Assembly (NCBI RefSeq): GCF_017583065.1
Contig: NZ_JAGEVL010000007.1
Location: forward strand, 434,001 to 498,000
From: Staphylococcus shinii
GTDB taxonomy: Bacteria; Bacillota; Bacilli; Staphylococcales; Staphylococcaceae
DNA length: 64,000 bases
Reading direction: 5' to 3'
Made by a program: the position numbers and the translations under genes. Positions 10,963 through 20,280 of the stretch are shown piece by piece. The notes beneath the pieces were generated by a model that saw only the letters and a list, made by a program, of their open reading frames with translations, was not told the origin of the DNA and made no database searches. Every line of letters starts with the position of its first letter. The first letter of the stretch is position 1.

Positions 10963-12783
10963 ATGAGCAATAATTTAAATAAGCAGTTAAAGTATAGTAC
11001 GCGTTATATGCCAGGTTTAGATGGATTACGAGCAATTGCGGTCATAGGCATCATCATCTATCACTTAAACAAACAATGGTTGACTGGCGGTTTTTTAGGT
11101 GTGGATACATTTTTTGTGATTTCTGGTTATTTGATAACTAGCTTATTACTTTTTGAATATGAATCTACAGGTATTATTAATTTAAAACAGTTTTGGTTAA
11201 GGCGAGTTAAACGATTAATTCCAGCTATGTCAGTACTTGTGATGGTTGTTACGGTAGCTACATTAATACTTAAACCTGATGAAATAGTAAATATTAAACA
11301 AGATGCTTTCGCAGCTGTTTTTTATGTGTCAAATTGGTGGTACATTGCATCGGATGTTAATTATTTCGAACAGTTTGCTTTTATGCCATTAAAACATTTA
11401 TGGTCACTTGCAATTGAAGAGCAATTCTATATTATTTTTCCCACTGTCTTAATTTTTTTACTACTTACAATAAAGAAATACCGAAATGTGACTTTGATAT
11501 TGTGGATAGTTTCACTAATTTCTTTATTAACAATGGTTATTATTGCCCAATCACAAACAGGGCATTCACGTGTCTATTTTGGGACTGATACCCGGTTACA
11601 GACAATGTTATTAGGTGTAATATTTGCATTTGTTTGGCCTCCGTTTAAATTAAAAAAAAATCCCAATCATTTATTGAGAACTATCATCGATAGTATAGGT
11701 GTGGTTGGAATTGCACTTTTATTAATCCTTTTCTTAAAAGTGAATGATAATAGTAATTGGATATATAATGGTGGTTTTTATTTAATTTCAGGATTGACGT
11801 TACTAGTAATTATTAGTGCGGTACATCCTTCTGGTTATTTTGCCAAAATACTAGGTAATCCATTATTTGTATACATAGGGAAACGATCTTATAGTTTATA
11901 TTTATGGCATTTCCCTGTAATCAGCTTTGTACATTCATATTATGTAGATGGCCAATTACCTTTTTATATTTACGCAGTAGATATCATTTTAACCATTGTC
12001 TTGGCAGAGTTGTCATATCGTTATATAGAGACACCGTTTAGAAAACGAGGAATAAAAGTATTTAATATCTCACGTTTAAATAAACAGGCAGTGATTAGAA
12101 CTATCGTCTTAATTTTATTTTTAATTCCTACTATGTTTGTCTTTGCAGGAAGCTTTGATAAACTAGGTGAAAATGACATAAACCATAAAGCAACTTCATA
12201 TAATACAGATGAAATAGATAAATATTTAGTTAGACCAATTCCAGTTAATGACGTTAACTTTTTAGGAGATTCCAATTTTAAAAAGGAGAAAGATAATGAA
12301 GTATATGCAGATTTGAAACCATTATTAATTGGAGATTCTATAATGGTGGATATTGGAGAAACCTTTAAGATGCGAGTACCTCATGCTAATATTGATGGAA
12401 AAGTTGGTAGAAATTTATACGAAGCGAGTCCATTAGTTGATCAAAAATATCAAAATTATAACCAAAAGTCAGATCAAGTTATCTTAGAGTTAGGAACAAA
12501 CGGCGATTTTTCTAAAGAACAATTAAATGAATTAATTAAAAAGTTCGGTGATGCGCAAGTGTATTTAGTAAATACAAGAGTGCCTAGAAGTTATGAATCT
12601 CATGTTAATAAATTGATGGCTGATGCTGCCAAAAAATATGATAATGTTACTCTAATTGACTGGTATAAACATTCAGAAAGCCATACAGAATATTTTGCAC
12701 CAGATGGTATCCATTTAGAAGCAAAAGGTGTAAAAGCACTAACGGATGAAATATTAAAGCATATTACCAAAAAATCTAAATAG
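10963..12783 (+). CDS. oatA: Peptidoglycan O-acetyltransferase OatA
   Basis: A 606-residue two-domain membrane enzyme that acetylates the C6 hydroxyl of muramic acid and gives lysozyme resistance. The N-terminal acyltransferase-3 domain (about 1-400; opening GLDGLRAIAVIGIIIYHLNK, about 11 membrane segments) moves the acetyl group across the membrane. The C-terminal SGNH domain outside the cell carries LLIGDSIMVD (catalytic Ser, about residue 452) and FAPDGIHLE (Asp/His pair, about residue 585). The protein is close to S. aureus OatA along its whole length. The ribosome binding site for ATG 10963 is poor: GGGGA (10941-10945) is 17 bases away and better placed for a six-codon reading frame starting at 10953 that overlaps this start. 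Confidence 0.95.
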   Translation: MSNNLNKQLKYSTRYMPGLDGLRAIAVIGIIIYHLNKQWLTGGFLGVDTFFVISGYLITSLLLFEYESTGIINLKQFWLRRVKRLIPAMSVLVMVVTVATLILKPDEIVNIKQDAFAAVFYVSNWWYIASDVNYFEQFAFMPLKHLWSLAIEEQFYIIFPTVLIFLLLTIKKYRNVTLILWIVSLISLLTMVIIAQSQTGHSRVYFGTDTRLQTMLLGVIFAFVWPPFKLKKNPNHLLRTIIDSIGVVGIALLLILFLKVNDNSNWIYNGGFYLISGLTLLVIISAVHPSGYFAKILGNPLFVYIGKRSYSLYLWHFPVISFVHSYYVDGQLPFYIYAVDIILTIVLAELSYRYIETPFRKRGIKVFNISRLNKQAVIRTIVLILFLIPTMFVFAGSFDKLGENDINHKATSYNTDEIDKYLVRPIPVNDVNFLGDSNFKKEKDNEVYADLKPLLIGDSIMVDIGETFKMRVPHANIDGKVGRNLYEASPLVDQKYQNYNQKSDQVILELGTNGDFSKEQLNELIKKFGDAQVYLVNTRVPRSYESHVNKLMADAAKKYDNVTLIDWYKHSESHTEYFAPDGIHLEAKGVKALTDEILKHITKKSK

Positions 12784-12897
12784 ATTAAACAACATAATAA
12801 TGTTTGAGTTCTTGTTTCAATTAAAATCTAAAATTGTAGAAAAAAGATCGCATGTAAATGTCAATGATATTATAAATCAAATTAAAGTTTAGAACTT

Positions 12898-12946
12898 AAA
12901 AATGTATGCTAAGAAAGCACTTGTTTTCTTAGCATACATTTTTTTA
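12898..12946. terminator. Bidirectional terminator between oatA and the SDR gene
   Basis: AATGTATGCTAAGAAA (12901-12916) pairs perfectly with TTTCTTAGCATACATT (12925-12940); A-run before and T-run after. Confidence 0.9.
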
Positions 12947-12959
12947 TAATTTAACTATT

Positions 12960-13664
12960 TTAAGAGGGGCGCACAGTGACTTCGTTAACATTAACATGCT
13001 TTGGTTGAGAAATAGCATAGGATACAGCGTTAGCAATATCTTTAGGTTCTAATTTTTTTCTGTTTTCTTCAAAGGGGCTTTTCGAACTGAGTTCCGTTTC
13101 CACCATACCTGGCGATACATTTGTTACACGTACACCTGTATTAGCTAGTTCTTTTTCTAAACCAATAGAAATAGCGCGCACAGAGAATTTTGTAGCACAA
13201 TAAACAGATAAACGTTCAATAACTTCAAATCCTGAATCGGAACAAATATTGACGATATGACCTTTTTGATTATTGACCATATTTCCAACTACCGAATTAA
13301 CACCATAAAGCAAACCTTTAATATTTATATCAATCATATCTTCCCAATCAGATACCGAACCATCTAAGACCCTACTAGAACCCATTTTCCCGGCATTATT
13401 AACAAGAACATCAACGGTTTCAAAACGCGTTTCGGCTTGTTTAACTACAAATTCTATTTCTTTTTTATTAGAAACATCTGCTTGTACCGTAAGTAATGTA
13501 GAGTCGTTATTTAATTCGGAAGCTAAACTATTTAATTTATCCTGGTTTCTAGCTACAGCTACTACATTCATATTCATTTGTAGTAATTTCTTTGTGATGG
13601 CTTTACCTATACCACTCGTCGCACCTGTCACTAATGCAGTCTTATACATTGAATTTTGATCCAT
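12960..13664 (-). CDS. Short-chain dehydrogenase/reductase (classical SDR)
   Basis: A 234-residue NAD(P)-dependent oxidoreductase. Seen: cofactor motif TGATSGIGKAI (about residues 14-24), the NNAGKMG motif (about 91-97), catalytic Ser in IVNICSDSG, and the YCATK catalytic Tyr/Lys pair (about residues 155-159), followed by VSPGMVETEL. The start at 13664 has AAAGGAGATT upstream. This is a generic oxidoreductase; substrate unknown. It lies 103 bases downstream of the DUF1348 gene in the same direction, so the two may form a small unit inserted between oatA and clpB. That pair is absent from the S. aureus order. Confidence 0.88.
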   Translation of the reverse strand: MDQNSMYKTALVTGATSGIGKAITKKLLQMNMNVVAVARNQDKLNSLASELNNDSTLLTVQADVSNKKEIEFVVKQAETRFETVDVLVNNAGKMGSSRVLDGSVSDWEDMIDINIKGLLYGVNSVVGNMVNNQKGHIVNICSDSGFEVIERLSVYCATKFSVRAISIGLEKELANTGVRVTNVSPGMVETELSSKSPFEENRKKLEPKDIANAVSYAISQPKHVNVNEVTVRPS

Positions 13665-13767
13665 ATTATAATCTCCTTTGGTTAACAGTATAAAGGGTCT
13701 CTATTTTCCTCTATAAATATAAAAAATAGAATTAATCATAGTGAGATTCATTAATCTATATTTAATC

Positions 13768-14187
13768 TTAATATTTTCTGTCTTCTTTGTTAATCGGATA
13801 ATCATTTGCACTCATATCTCTTCTAGTCATGAGGCCATTTTTATTAAATTCCCAATGTTCATTGCCATGTGTTCGCATCCATTGATTTGATTCTGCGTCA
13901 CGCCACTCATATTCAAATCGGACAGAAATAAGATTATCTGTGTAACACCATAATTCTTTCATTAATTTATAATCAAGTTCTTTATTCCATTTTCTATATA
14001 AAAAAGATTTGATTGCTTCACGTCCTTCAAAAAATTCAGTACGATTTCTCCATTTTGAGTCTTCCGTATAAGCAAGACAAACTTTTTCTGGATTTCGTGT
14101 ATTCCATGCATCTTGAGCTATCTTTACTTTTTCTAACGCTGTCTGCTTATTAAAAGGTGGTATTGGTTTTTTAATTTCTGGTTCCAT
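13768..14187 (-). CDS. DUF1348 / NTF2-like (SnoaL-fold) protein
   Basis: A 139-residue soluble protein. The motif run AQDAWNTRNPEKVCLAYTEDSKW, FFEGREAIKSFL and the Trp-rich end RTHGNEHWEFNKNGLMTRRDMSAND identify the DUF1348 branch of the NTF2-like fold. Members are small, often dimeric, with a buried pocket; the function is unknown. The start at 14187 has AAGGGAGTG upstream. A neighbouring SDR gene on the same strand suggests a shared small-molecule role, but that is inference. Confidence 0.85.
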   Translation of the reverse strand: MEPEIKKPIPPFNKQTALEKVKIAQDAWNTRNPEKVCLAYTEDSKWRNRTEFFEGREAIKSFLYRKWNKELDYKLMKELWCYTDNLISVRFEYEWRDAESNQWMRTHGNEHWEFNKNGLMTRRDMSANDYPINKEDRKY

Positions 14188-14405
14188 GTAAGCACACTCC
14201 CTTATAATGACTATTTACAATAATCGTAACATAATTCTAAGAACTATTATTGTGTTTATTTAGTTAATCAATACGAAAATGCTAGTTGAGTTTTATTATT
14301 TATTAATAATAAATGTATGTTTTATTCTATGTTAAGCAGGCAAAATATAAGGTGTAGTAAGCTTTCAAGTCTCATGAAAAGAATATAAAAAAGCGTCCTT
14401 TATTG

Positions 14406-14465
14406 TTGATTAATTTAATAGGAAGTATTATAATATATTTAAGGTCAAAGAAAGTCAAAGTCAAA
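14406..14465 (+). promoter_or_regulatory. clpB promoter with CtsR operator
   Basis: TTGATT (14406-14411), 17 bases, TATAAT (14429-14434) is a near-ideal sigma-A promoter. Right after it, GGTCAAA (14443-14449), three bases, AGTCAAA (14453-14459) matches the tandem heptads of the CtsR heat-shock repressor. A third overlapping AGTCAAA follows at 14459-14465. The operator covers the expected transcription start, so CtsR binding should block clpB at normal temperature. In the 14188-14405 stretch before it I see nothing further. Confidence 0.88.
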
Positions 14466-14509
14466 CTTAAAGACGCTTGATCAAATACTAAATGGTGAGG
14501 TGAATCATT

Positions 14510-17119
14510 TTGGATATTAATCAAATGACCTATGCAGTTCAAGGAGCTTTACAAAAAGCAGTTGAATTAGCAAAAGCACATGAAAACCAAAATATAGAAA
14601 TTGAAGCTGTCTTAAAAGCAGCGCTTGAAGAAAACGAAAGTTTATTTAAAAGTGTTCTAGAAAGAGCTAATATTGATACTGAATATTTAAATAGCGCATA
14701 TACTAATAAATTAAAAAACTATCCAACTGTACAAGGAGATAATATTCAATACGGACAATATATCAGTCCCAAAGCAAATGAATTATTCAATAGTGCAGAA
14801 TCATATATGAAATCATATGAAGATGAATACATTTCTATGGAACATATCATATTAGCTGCAATGGACATTGATGATACAACAAAACAATACGTAGATAATA
14901 AAAAAGAGATTATCGTAGAGATTATTAAAAAAATAAGAGGAGGAAACCATGTGACAACACAAAATCCAGAAGCAAATTATGAAGCTTTAGAAAAATATGG
15001 TAGAGATTTAGTTGAAGAAGTACGCCAAGGTAATATGGATCCAGTAATTGGACGGGATGAAGAAATAAGAAATACTGTGAGAATTTTAAGTAGAAAAACA
15101 AAAAATAATCCTGTGCTTATTGGAGAACCAGGTGTAGGTAAAACAGCTATCGTTGAAGGTTTGGCACAGAGAATTGTTAGAAAAGACGTACCAGAGTCGC
15201 TATTAGATAAAACAATATTTGAATTAGACTTAAGTGCACTTGTTGCAGGTGCAAAATATCGTGGTGAATTTGAAGAGCGACTAAAAGCAGTATTGAAAGA
15301 AGTAAAAGATTCAGATGGTAGAATCATACTATTTATAGATGAAATTCATATGCTTGTAGGCGCTGGTAAAACAGAGGGTGCAATGGATGCCGGAAATATG
15401 TTGAAACCAATGCTTGCAAGAGGTGAATTACACTGTATTGGGGCTACTACCCTAAATGAATATAGAGAATATATTGAAAAAGATTCAGCTTTAGAACGTC
15501 GTTTCCAAAAAGTGAATGTATCGGAACCAGATGTAGAAGACACAATTTCTATTTTGCGTGGTTTAAAAGAGCGTTATGAAGTGTATCATGGTGTACGTAT
15601 ACAAGATAAAGCATTAGTAGCTGCTGCAGAGCTTTCAGACCGTTATATCACAGATCGCTTTTTACCAGATAAAGCAATCGATTTAGTGGACCAAGCATGT
15701 GCGACAATTAGAACAGAAATGGGTTCTAATCCAACAGAATTAGATCAAGTTAATCGTCGTGTAATGCAATTAGAAATCGAAGAAAGTGCTTTAAAAAATG
15801 AATCAGATAATGCAAGTAAACAGCGTTTACAAGAATTACAACAAGAATTATCTAATGAAAAAGAAAAACAAAACGCAATTCAATCTCGTGTTGAAGAAGA
15901 AAAAGAAAAAATTGCGAAATTACAAGAAAAACGCACGGAATTGGATGAAAATAGAAAAGCACTAGAAGATGCTGAAAATAATTATAACTTAGAAAGAGCA
16001 GCTGAATTGCAACATGGTACAATTCCAGAATTAGAAAAAGAGTTACGCGAATTAGAAGACGCATTTCAAAATGAACAAAATGGCGATAATGAACGTATCA
16101 TTCGTGAAATTGTTTCTGATGAAGAAATTGGAGATATCGTTAGTTCATGGACAGGTATTCCAGTTTCAAAACTTGTTGAAACTGAAAGAGAGAAACTATT
16201 AAGCCTTTCAGATATACTACATGAACGTGTTGTGGGGCAAGATAAAGCAGTAGATTTAGTTTCTGACGCTGTTGTAAGAGCACGCGCAGGAATTAAAGAC
16301 CCTAACAGACCTATTGGTAGTTTCTTATTCTTAGGTCCTACAGGTGTAGGTAAAACAGAATTAGCTAAATCATTAGCGTCTACGTTATTTGACTCTGAAA
16401 AACATATGATTCGTATTGATATGAGTGAGTATATGGAAAAACATTCTGTCTCTCGTCTTATTGGTGCGCCTCCAGGTTATGTCGGACATGACGAAGGGGG
16501 ACAATTAACTGAAGCGGTTCGCCGTAATCCATATTCTGTAATTTTATTAGATGAAATTGAAAAAGCTCACGGCGACGTGTTTAACGTGTTATTACAAATA
16601 CTTGAAGAAGGTCGCTTAACGGATTCTAAAGGACGAGAAGTAGACTTTAAAAATACAATTATTATTATGACTAGTAATATAGGTTCACAAATTTTATTAG
16701 AAAATGTAAAAGATACTGGTGTGATTACTGAAACAACAGAAAAAGCTGTTATGAACAGTTTAAATCAATACTTTAAACCTGAAATTATCAACCGTATGGA
16801 CGATATTGTTTTATTCAAACCACTATCTATTAATGACATGAGTTTAATCGTTGATAAAATACTAACAGAACTAAATATTAGATTAATGGGTCAACGTATT
16901 TCAATCAACGTCACAGATGACGCGAAGGCTTGGTTAGGTGAAGAAGCTTATGAACCGCAGTTTGGTGCAAGACCATTAAAACGTTTCATCCAAAGACAAA
17001 TTGAAACGCCACTTGCACGTAAAATGATAAGAGAAAACTTACCTGAAGGCACAACTATTGATATAGGATTAACTGATGATGGCTTAACATTTTCTGAAAA
17101 CAAACCAGAAATAGTTTAA
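14510..17119 (+). CDS. clpB: ATP-dependent disaggregase ClpB
   Basis: An 869-residue AAA+ chaperone that pulls polypeptides out of aggregates together with DnaK. Seen: N-terminal Clp-N domain (1-145), first AAA+ module with Walker A GEPGVGKT (205-212) and Walker B ILFIDEIH, a Glu/Lys/Gln-rich coiled-coil middle domain (about 410-535) that marks ClpB rather than ClpC, and the second module with GPTGVGKT (609-616) and [10 protein letters not shown]. The start is TTG at 14510, with GGTGAGGTG (14493-14501) in place, giving the [11 protein letters not shown] end typical of the family. An internal GTG at codon 148 has its own strong ribosome binding site. Controlled by the CtsR operator upstream. 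Confidence 0.97.
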   Translation: MDINQMTYAVQGALQKAVELAKAHENQNIEIEAVLKAALEENESLFKSVLERANIDTEYLNSAYTNKLKNYPTVQGDNIQYGQYISPKANELFNSAESYMKSYEDEYISMEHIILAAMDIDDTTKQYVDNKKEIIVEIIKKIRGGNHVTTQNPEANYEALEKYGRDLVEEVRQGNMDPVIGRDEEIRNTVRILSRKTKNNPVLIGEPGVGKTAIVEGLAQRIVRKDVPESLLDKTIFELDLSALVAGAKYRGEFEERLKAVLKEVKDSDGRIILFIDEIHMLVGAGKTEGAMDAGNMLKPMLARGELHCIGATTLNEYREYIEKDSALERRFQKVNVSEPDVEDTISILRGLKERYEVYHGVRIQDKALVAAAELSDRYITDRFLPDKAIDLVDQACATIRTEMGSNPTELDQVNRRVMQLEIEESALKNESDNASKQRLQELQQELSNEKEKQNAIQSRVEEEKEKIAKLQEKRTELDENRKALEDAENNYNLERAAELQHGTIPELEKELRELEDAFQNEQNGDNERIIREIVSDEEIGDIVSSWTGIPVSKLVETEREKLLSLSDILHERVVGQDKAVDLVSDAVVRARAGIKDPNRPIGSFLFLGPTGVGKTELAKSLASTLFDSEKHMIRIDMSEYMEKHSVSRLIGAPPGYVGHDEGGQLTEAVRRNPYSVILLDEIEKAHGDVFNVLLQILEEGRLTDSKGREVDFKNTIIIMTSNIGSQILLENVKDTGVITETTEKAVMNSLNQYFKPEIINRMDDIVLFKPLSINDMSLIVDKILTELNIRLMGQRISINVTDDAKAWLGEEAYEPQFGARPLKRFIQRQIETPLARKMIRENLPEGTTIDIGLTDDGLTFSENKPEIV
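14936..14953 (+). promoter_or_regulatory. Internal ribosome binding site and GTG start within clpB
   Basis: AGAGGAGG (14936-14943) lies 7 bases ahead of GTG 14951-14953, which is in frame (codon 148, HVTTQNPE). Initiation here would make a 722-residue ClpB without the N domain. E. coli ClpB is known to have an internal start at nearly the same codon (149). The spacing and strength are ideal, but actual use in this organism is inference. Confidence 0.6.
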
Positions 17120-17168
17120 CAACCATGATTAATAGCAAGTAATTTTAATTAATAAAATAATTTTATTT

Positions 17169-17270
17169 GGGAACGCGTATTAGAAAACAAAGTAGACAAT
17201 TGTTTTCTGACGTGTTCCCATTTTTTATATTAAAAAACAAGTCCAAGACATTTATATGCCTCGGACTTAT
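17169..17270 (+). terminator. clpB terminator and following imperfect hairpin
   Basis: GGGAACGCGT...AGAAAACAA pairs with TTGTTTTCT...ACGTGTTCCC (17169-17219), followed by ATTTTTTAT. A second hairpin, AAGTCC...GGACTT (17240-17268), resembles the stem at 21611-21651. Confidence 0.8.
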
Positions 17271-17337
17271 TTAATGATATAGTTATCTTTGACGGGGTTA
17301 GACAATGGAATTATCCGATTGCTGTCTTACCCTGTAT

Positions 17338-17532
17338 TTAGTGTTGTTCTTTGGTATCATGCTTTTTAGGTTTAATAACCATATCAAATAAAACAATAAT
17401 AATGGTAAAAGCAATCGCTCCAAAAATCGGTGTTACATAGTTAAGTGTACCGCCACCATTCAAGCTATTAAGTACGAAATTAATCATTTGTAATAAAACA
17501 ATAGACCAAAATAAAACTGCGAGGTATTTCAT
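17338..17532 (-). CDS. DUF2929 (YjzD-like) small membrane protein
   Basis: A 64-residue protein with two hydrophobic segments (about 4-22 and 34-53) and a charged tail ending KPKKHDTKEQH. Sequence and position, divergent and directly upstream of fabH, match B. subtilis YjzD. Function unknown. The start is taken at 17532, because TTGGAGGC lies just upstream on the minus strand. A GC-containing hairpin at 17291-17335 follows the stop but lacks a clear T-run. Confidence 0.8.
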   Translation of the reverse strand: MKYLAVLFWSIVLLQMINFVLNSLNGGGTLNYVTPIFGAIAFTIIIVLFDMVIKPKKHDTKEQH

Positions 17533-17625
17533 TATGTAATGCCTCCAATATAATATATATAACTTCATTATAAATAATTAAGTGTAGTTTGTATAGAGAG
17601 AAGTAATATTTAAAATTTCGATGTG

Positions 17626-17676
17626 TTGTTCTTGTATTTGAAATGTGTATTATGTTAAATTAATACCTGGTATTAA
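17626..17676 (+). promoter_or_regulatory. fabHF promoter with FapR operator
   Basis: TTAATACCTGGTATTAA (17660-17676) is a perfect 17-bp palindrome fitting the FapR consensus, the malonyl-CoA-responsive repressor of fatty-acid synthesis. A plausible promoter, TTGTTC (17626-17631), 16 bases, TATTAT (17648-17653), places the operator over the transcription start. The operator call is firm; the exact -35 is less so. Confidence 0.85.
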
Positions 17677-17726
17677 AAGTGTAATTTAAATGAACATTAA
17701 AATTAAGATTAAGAAGGTGTACAACC

Positions 17727-18668
17727 ATGGATGTGGGTATTAAAGGTTTTGGTGCATACGCACCTGAAAAAGTTGTAGAAAATACCTATTTTGAATCATT
17801 TTTAGAAACTTCAGATGAGTGGATTTCTCAAATGACTGGTATTAAAGAGCGTAGATGGGCAGATGAAAATGAAGAAACTTCTGACATGGCTTATCAAGCG
17901 AGCTTAAAAGCAATCGAAGATGCAGGGATTGAAGCTTCAGAAATTGACATGATTATTGTGGCGACATCAACAGGCGATTTTCCTTTTCCAACCGTCGCTA
18001 ACATTTTACAAGAAAAATTAGGTGTTGGTAAAGTTGCTTCCATGGATCAACTTGCAGCATGTAGTGGCTTTATGTATGCAATGATTAATGCAAAACAATT
18101 TGTACAATCTGGTGATTATAAAAATATATTAGTTGTCGGTGTAGATAAGTTGTCTAAAATTACTGACTTTACTGATCGTTCAACAGCCATTTTATTTGGA
18201 GATGGCGCTGGTGCAGTAGTTATTAGTGAAGTATCAGAAGGCCGTGGTATTTTAAGTTATGAACTAGGTTCAGATGGTTCAGGAGCAAAACATTTATTTT
18301 TAAATCCAGAAAATGGCAAAATATTTATGAATGGTCGTGAAGTATTTAAGTTTGCTGTAAGAATCATGGGGGAAGCGTCAACAAATGCTGTGGCTAAAGC
18401 AAATTTAAGCCCAGACGACGTTGATATGTTCGTACCACACCAAGCAAACATTAGAATTATGGAATCTGCTAGGGAACGTTTAGGTATACCAAAAGAAAAA
18501 ATGAGTGTTTCTGTAGATCGATTCGGTAACACATCAGCAGCATCTATTCCATTAAGTATCGCCCAAGAATTAGAAAATGGCAAAATTAAAGATGACGATG
18601 TCCTTGTATTAGTTGGTTTTGGTGGCGGCTTAACATGGGGTGCTGTCACACTAAGATGGGGAAAATAG
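17727..18668 (+). CDS. fabH: 3-oxoacyl-ACP synthase III (FabH)
   Basis: A 313-residue condensing enzyme that starts fatty-acid synthesis by joining acyl-CoA primers, branched ones in staphylococci, to malonyl-ACP. The catalytic triad is visible: Cys112 in [11 protein letters not shown], His in [11 protein letters not shown] (about 238) and Asn in [11 protein letters not shown] (about 268). The C-terminal [10 protein letters not shown] is the family end. ATG 17727 has AAGAAGGTG upstream. fabF follows 11 bases later, forming the fabHF operon under the FapR operator. Confidence 0.97.
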   Translation: MDVGIKGFGAYAPEKVVENTYFESFLETSDEWISQMTGIKERRWADENEETSDMAYQASLKAIEDAGIEASEIDMIIVATSTGDFPFPTVANILQEKLGVGKVASMDQLAACSGFMYAMINAKQFVQSGDYKNILVVGVDKLSKITDFTDRSTAILFGDGAGAVVISEVSEGRGILSYELGSDGSGAKHLFLNPENGKIFMNGREVFKFAVRIMGEASTNAVAKANLSPDDVDMFVPHQANIRIMESARERLGIPKEKMSVSVDRFGNTSAASIPLSIAQELENGKIKDDDVLVLVGFGGGLTWGAVTLRWGK

Positions 18669-18679
18669 GAGGATAAATT

Positions 18680-19924
18680 ATGAGCAAAGAACAGCGTGTT
18701 GTAATAACAGGAATTGGCGCATTATCACCTCTAGGCAACGATGCTAAATCATCGTGGGATAACGCATTGAAAGGTGTTAATGGTATTGATAATATTACAA
18801 GAATAGACACAACAGATTACAGTGTTCATTTAGCTGGAGAACTAAAAGATTTTAATATAGAAGATCATATTCCGAAAAAAGAAGCACGCAGAATGGATCG
18901 TTTCACTCAATATGCAGTAGTAGCTGCTAGAGAAGCGGTTCAAGATGCTAAACTTGAAATTAACGACAACACTGCTAATAGAATAGGAGTATGGATTGGT
19001 TCAGGTATTGGTGGTATGGAAACATTTGAAATTTCTCACAGTCAATTAATCAATCGTGGTCCAAGAAAAGTGAGTCCATTTTTTGTACCAATGCTTATAC
19101 CTGATATGGCTACTGGTCAAGTATCTATTGATATTGGGGCCAAAGGTCCAAATGGTTCAACGGTAACAGCTTGTGCAACTGGTACAAACTCAATCGGAGA
19201 AGCATTTAAGATTATTCAACGTGGCGATGCAGATGCAATGGTTACTGGTGGTGCTGAAGCTCCGATCACACATATGGCAATCGCAGGATTTAGTGCTAGT
19301 CGTGCGTTATCTACAAACGATGATAAAGAAACAGCATGTCGTCCTTTCCAAGAAGGTCGTGATGGATTCATCATGGGTGAAGGTGCTGGTATTGTAGTAT
19401 TAGAATCTTTAGATTCAGCAAAAGCACGTGGAGCTCAAATTTATGCAGAAGTTGTAGGATATGGCTCAACTGGAGATGCATATCATATTACAGCTCCGGC
19501 GCCACAAGGTGAAGGCGGTTCTCGTGCTATGCAAGCAGCTATGGATGATGCTGGTATTGAAGCCAAAGACATTCAATATCTTAATGCGCATGGTACAAGT
19601 ACGCCAGTGGGTGACTTAACTGAAATTCAAGCCATTAAAAATACATTTGGTGAAGCTGCTTCTACATTAAAAGTAAGCTCAACTAAATCAATGACAGGCC
19701 ACTTACTTGGTGCAACAGGTGGTATTGAGGCAATCTTTTCTGCGCTTTCTATTAGAGATAGTCGTATTGCACCTACAATTAATGCGAATACACCAGATCC
19801 AGAATGTGATTTAGATATTGTTCCTAACCAAGCAGAAGATTTAAATATTACTTATGCAATGAGTAACAGCTTAGGTTTCGGTGGGCATAATGCAGTAATT
19901 GTATTGAAAAAATTTAGTGACTAA
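18680..19924 (+). CDS. fabF: 3-oxoacyl-ACP synthase II (FabF)
   Basis: A 414-residue elongating condensing enzyme of type II fatty-acid synthesis. The Cys-His-His set is visible: Cys165 in [10 protein letters not shown], His in [11 protein letters not shown] (about 304) and His in [13 protein letters not shown] (about 341); the acyl-pocket region around GIGGMETFE (about 110) and the C-terminal SLGFGGHNA are also typical. Second gene of the fabHF unit, with AGGAGG (18667-18672) as ribosome binding site. A terminator follows. It is the target of platensimycin and cerulenin in this family. Confidence 0.97.
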   Translation: MSKEQRVVITGIGALSPLGNDAKSSWDNALKGVNGIDNITRIDTTDYSVHLAGELKDFNIEDHIPKKEARRMDRFTQYAVVAAREAVQDAKLEINDNTANRIGVWIGSGIGGMETFEISHSQLINRGPRKVSPFFVPMLIPDMATGQVSIDIGAKGPNGSTVTACATGTNSIGEAFKIIQRGDADAMVTGGAEAPITHMAIAGFSASRALSTNDDKETACRPFQEGRDGFIMGEGAGIVVLESLDSAKARGAQIYAEVVGYGSTGDAYHITAPAPQGEGGSRAMQAAMDDAGIEAKDIQYLNAHGTSTPVGDLTEIQAIKNTFGEAASTLKVSSTKSMTGHLLGATGGIEAIFSALSIRDSRIAPTINANTPDPECDLDIVPNQAEDLNITYAMSNSLGFGGHNAVIVLKKFSD

Positions 19925-19965
19925 AATTGTATAATAGTCAAATACTGTTATGTTATAAATATTAA

Positions 19966-20006
19966 AATAAACCAAACACTATGTTTTTAGTGTTTGGTTT
20001 ATTTTG
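19966..20006 (+). terminator. fabHF terminator
   Basis: AAATAAACCAAACACT (19965-19980) pairs with AGTGTTTGGTTTATTTT (19989-20005). The rest of the gap to 20280 is AT-rich, with a TATAAT at 20238-20243 that could be the -10 of the MFS gene; no good -35 is seen. Confidence 0.85.
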
Positions 20007-20280
20007 TGTTCAATGATATTTTGAAAGTTTTCCTTAAAATTTTAACTTCTATTTTATTATTTTTTAAAATATGAAGATTAATCTTCATGGTACTCCTTAT
20101 TATTATGAATTAAACTTCTTTAAATGAATATAAAATTTTGGATTATTTAAAGTATTGAAAATTATGCTTATTGGCAAGATTATCATTTAAAAGTATAATT
20201 TATTTAATAATCATCTATTAACAATATACGTTTAATGTATAATAGTAAACATTCATGAAATGAACAAGGGGGTATATAAG

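Noticed and set aside
17291-17335. GGGGTTAGACAAT...TGTCTTACCC hairpin as a DUF2929 terminator
   Set aside because: Stem is imperfect and no T-run follows on the minus strand; left as an unassigned fold.
18257-18649. Long antisense frame within fabH, and similar antisense frames in clpB, mgtE, alsT and others
   Set aside because: Mirror frames of strongly coding genes with no ribosome binding sites and no recognisable protein features.
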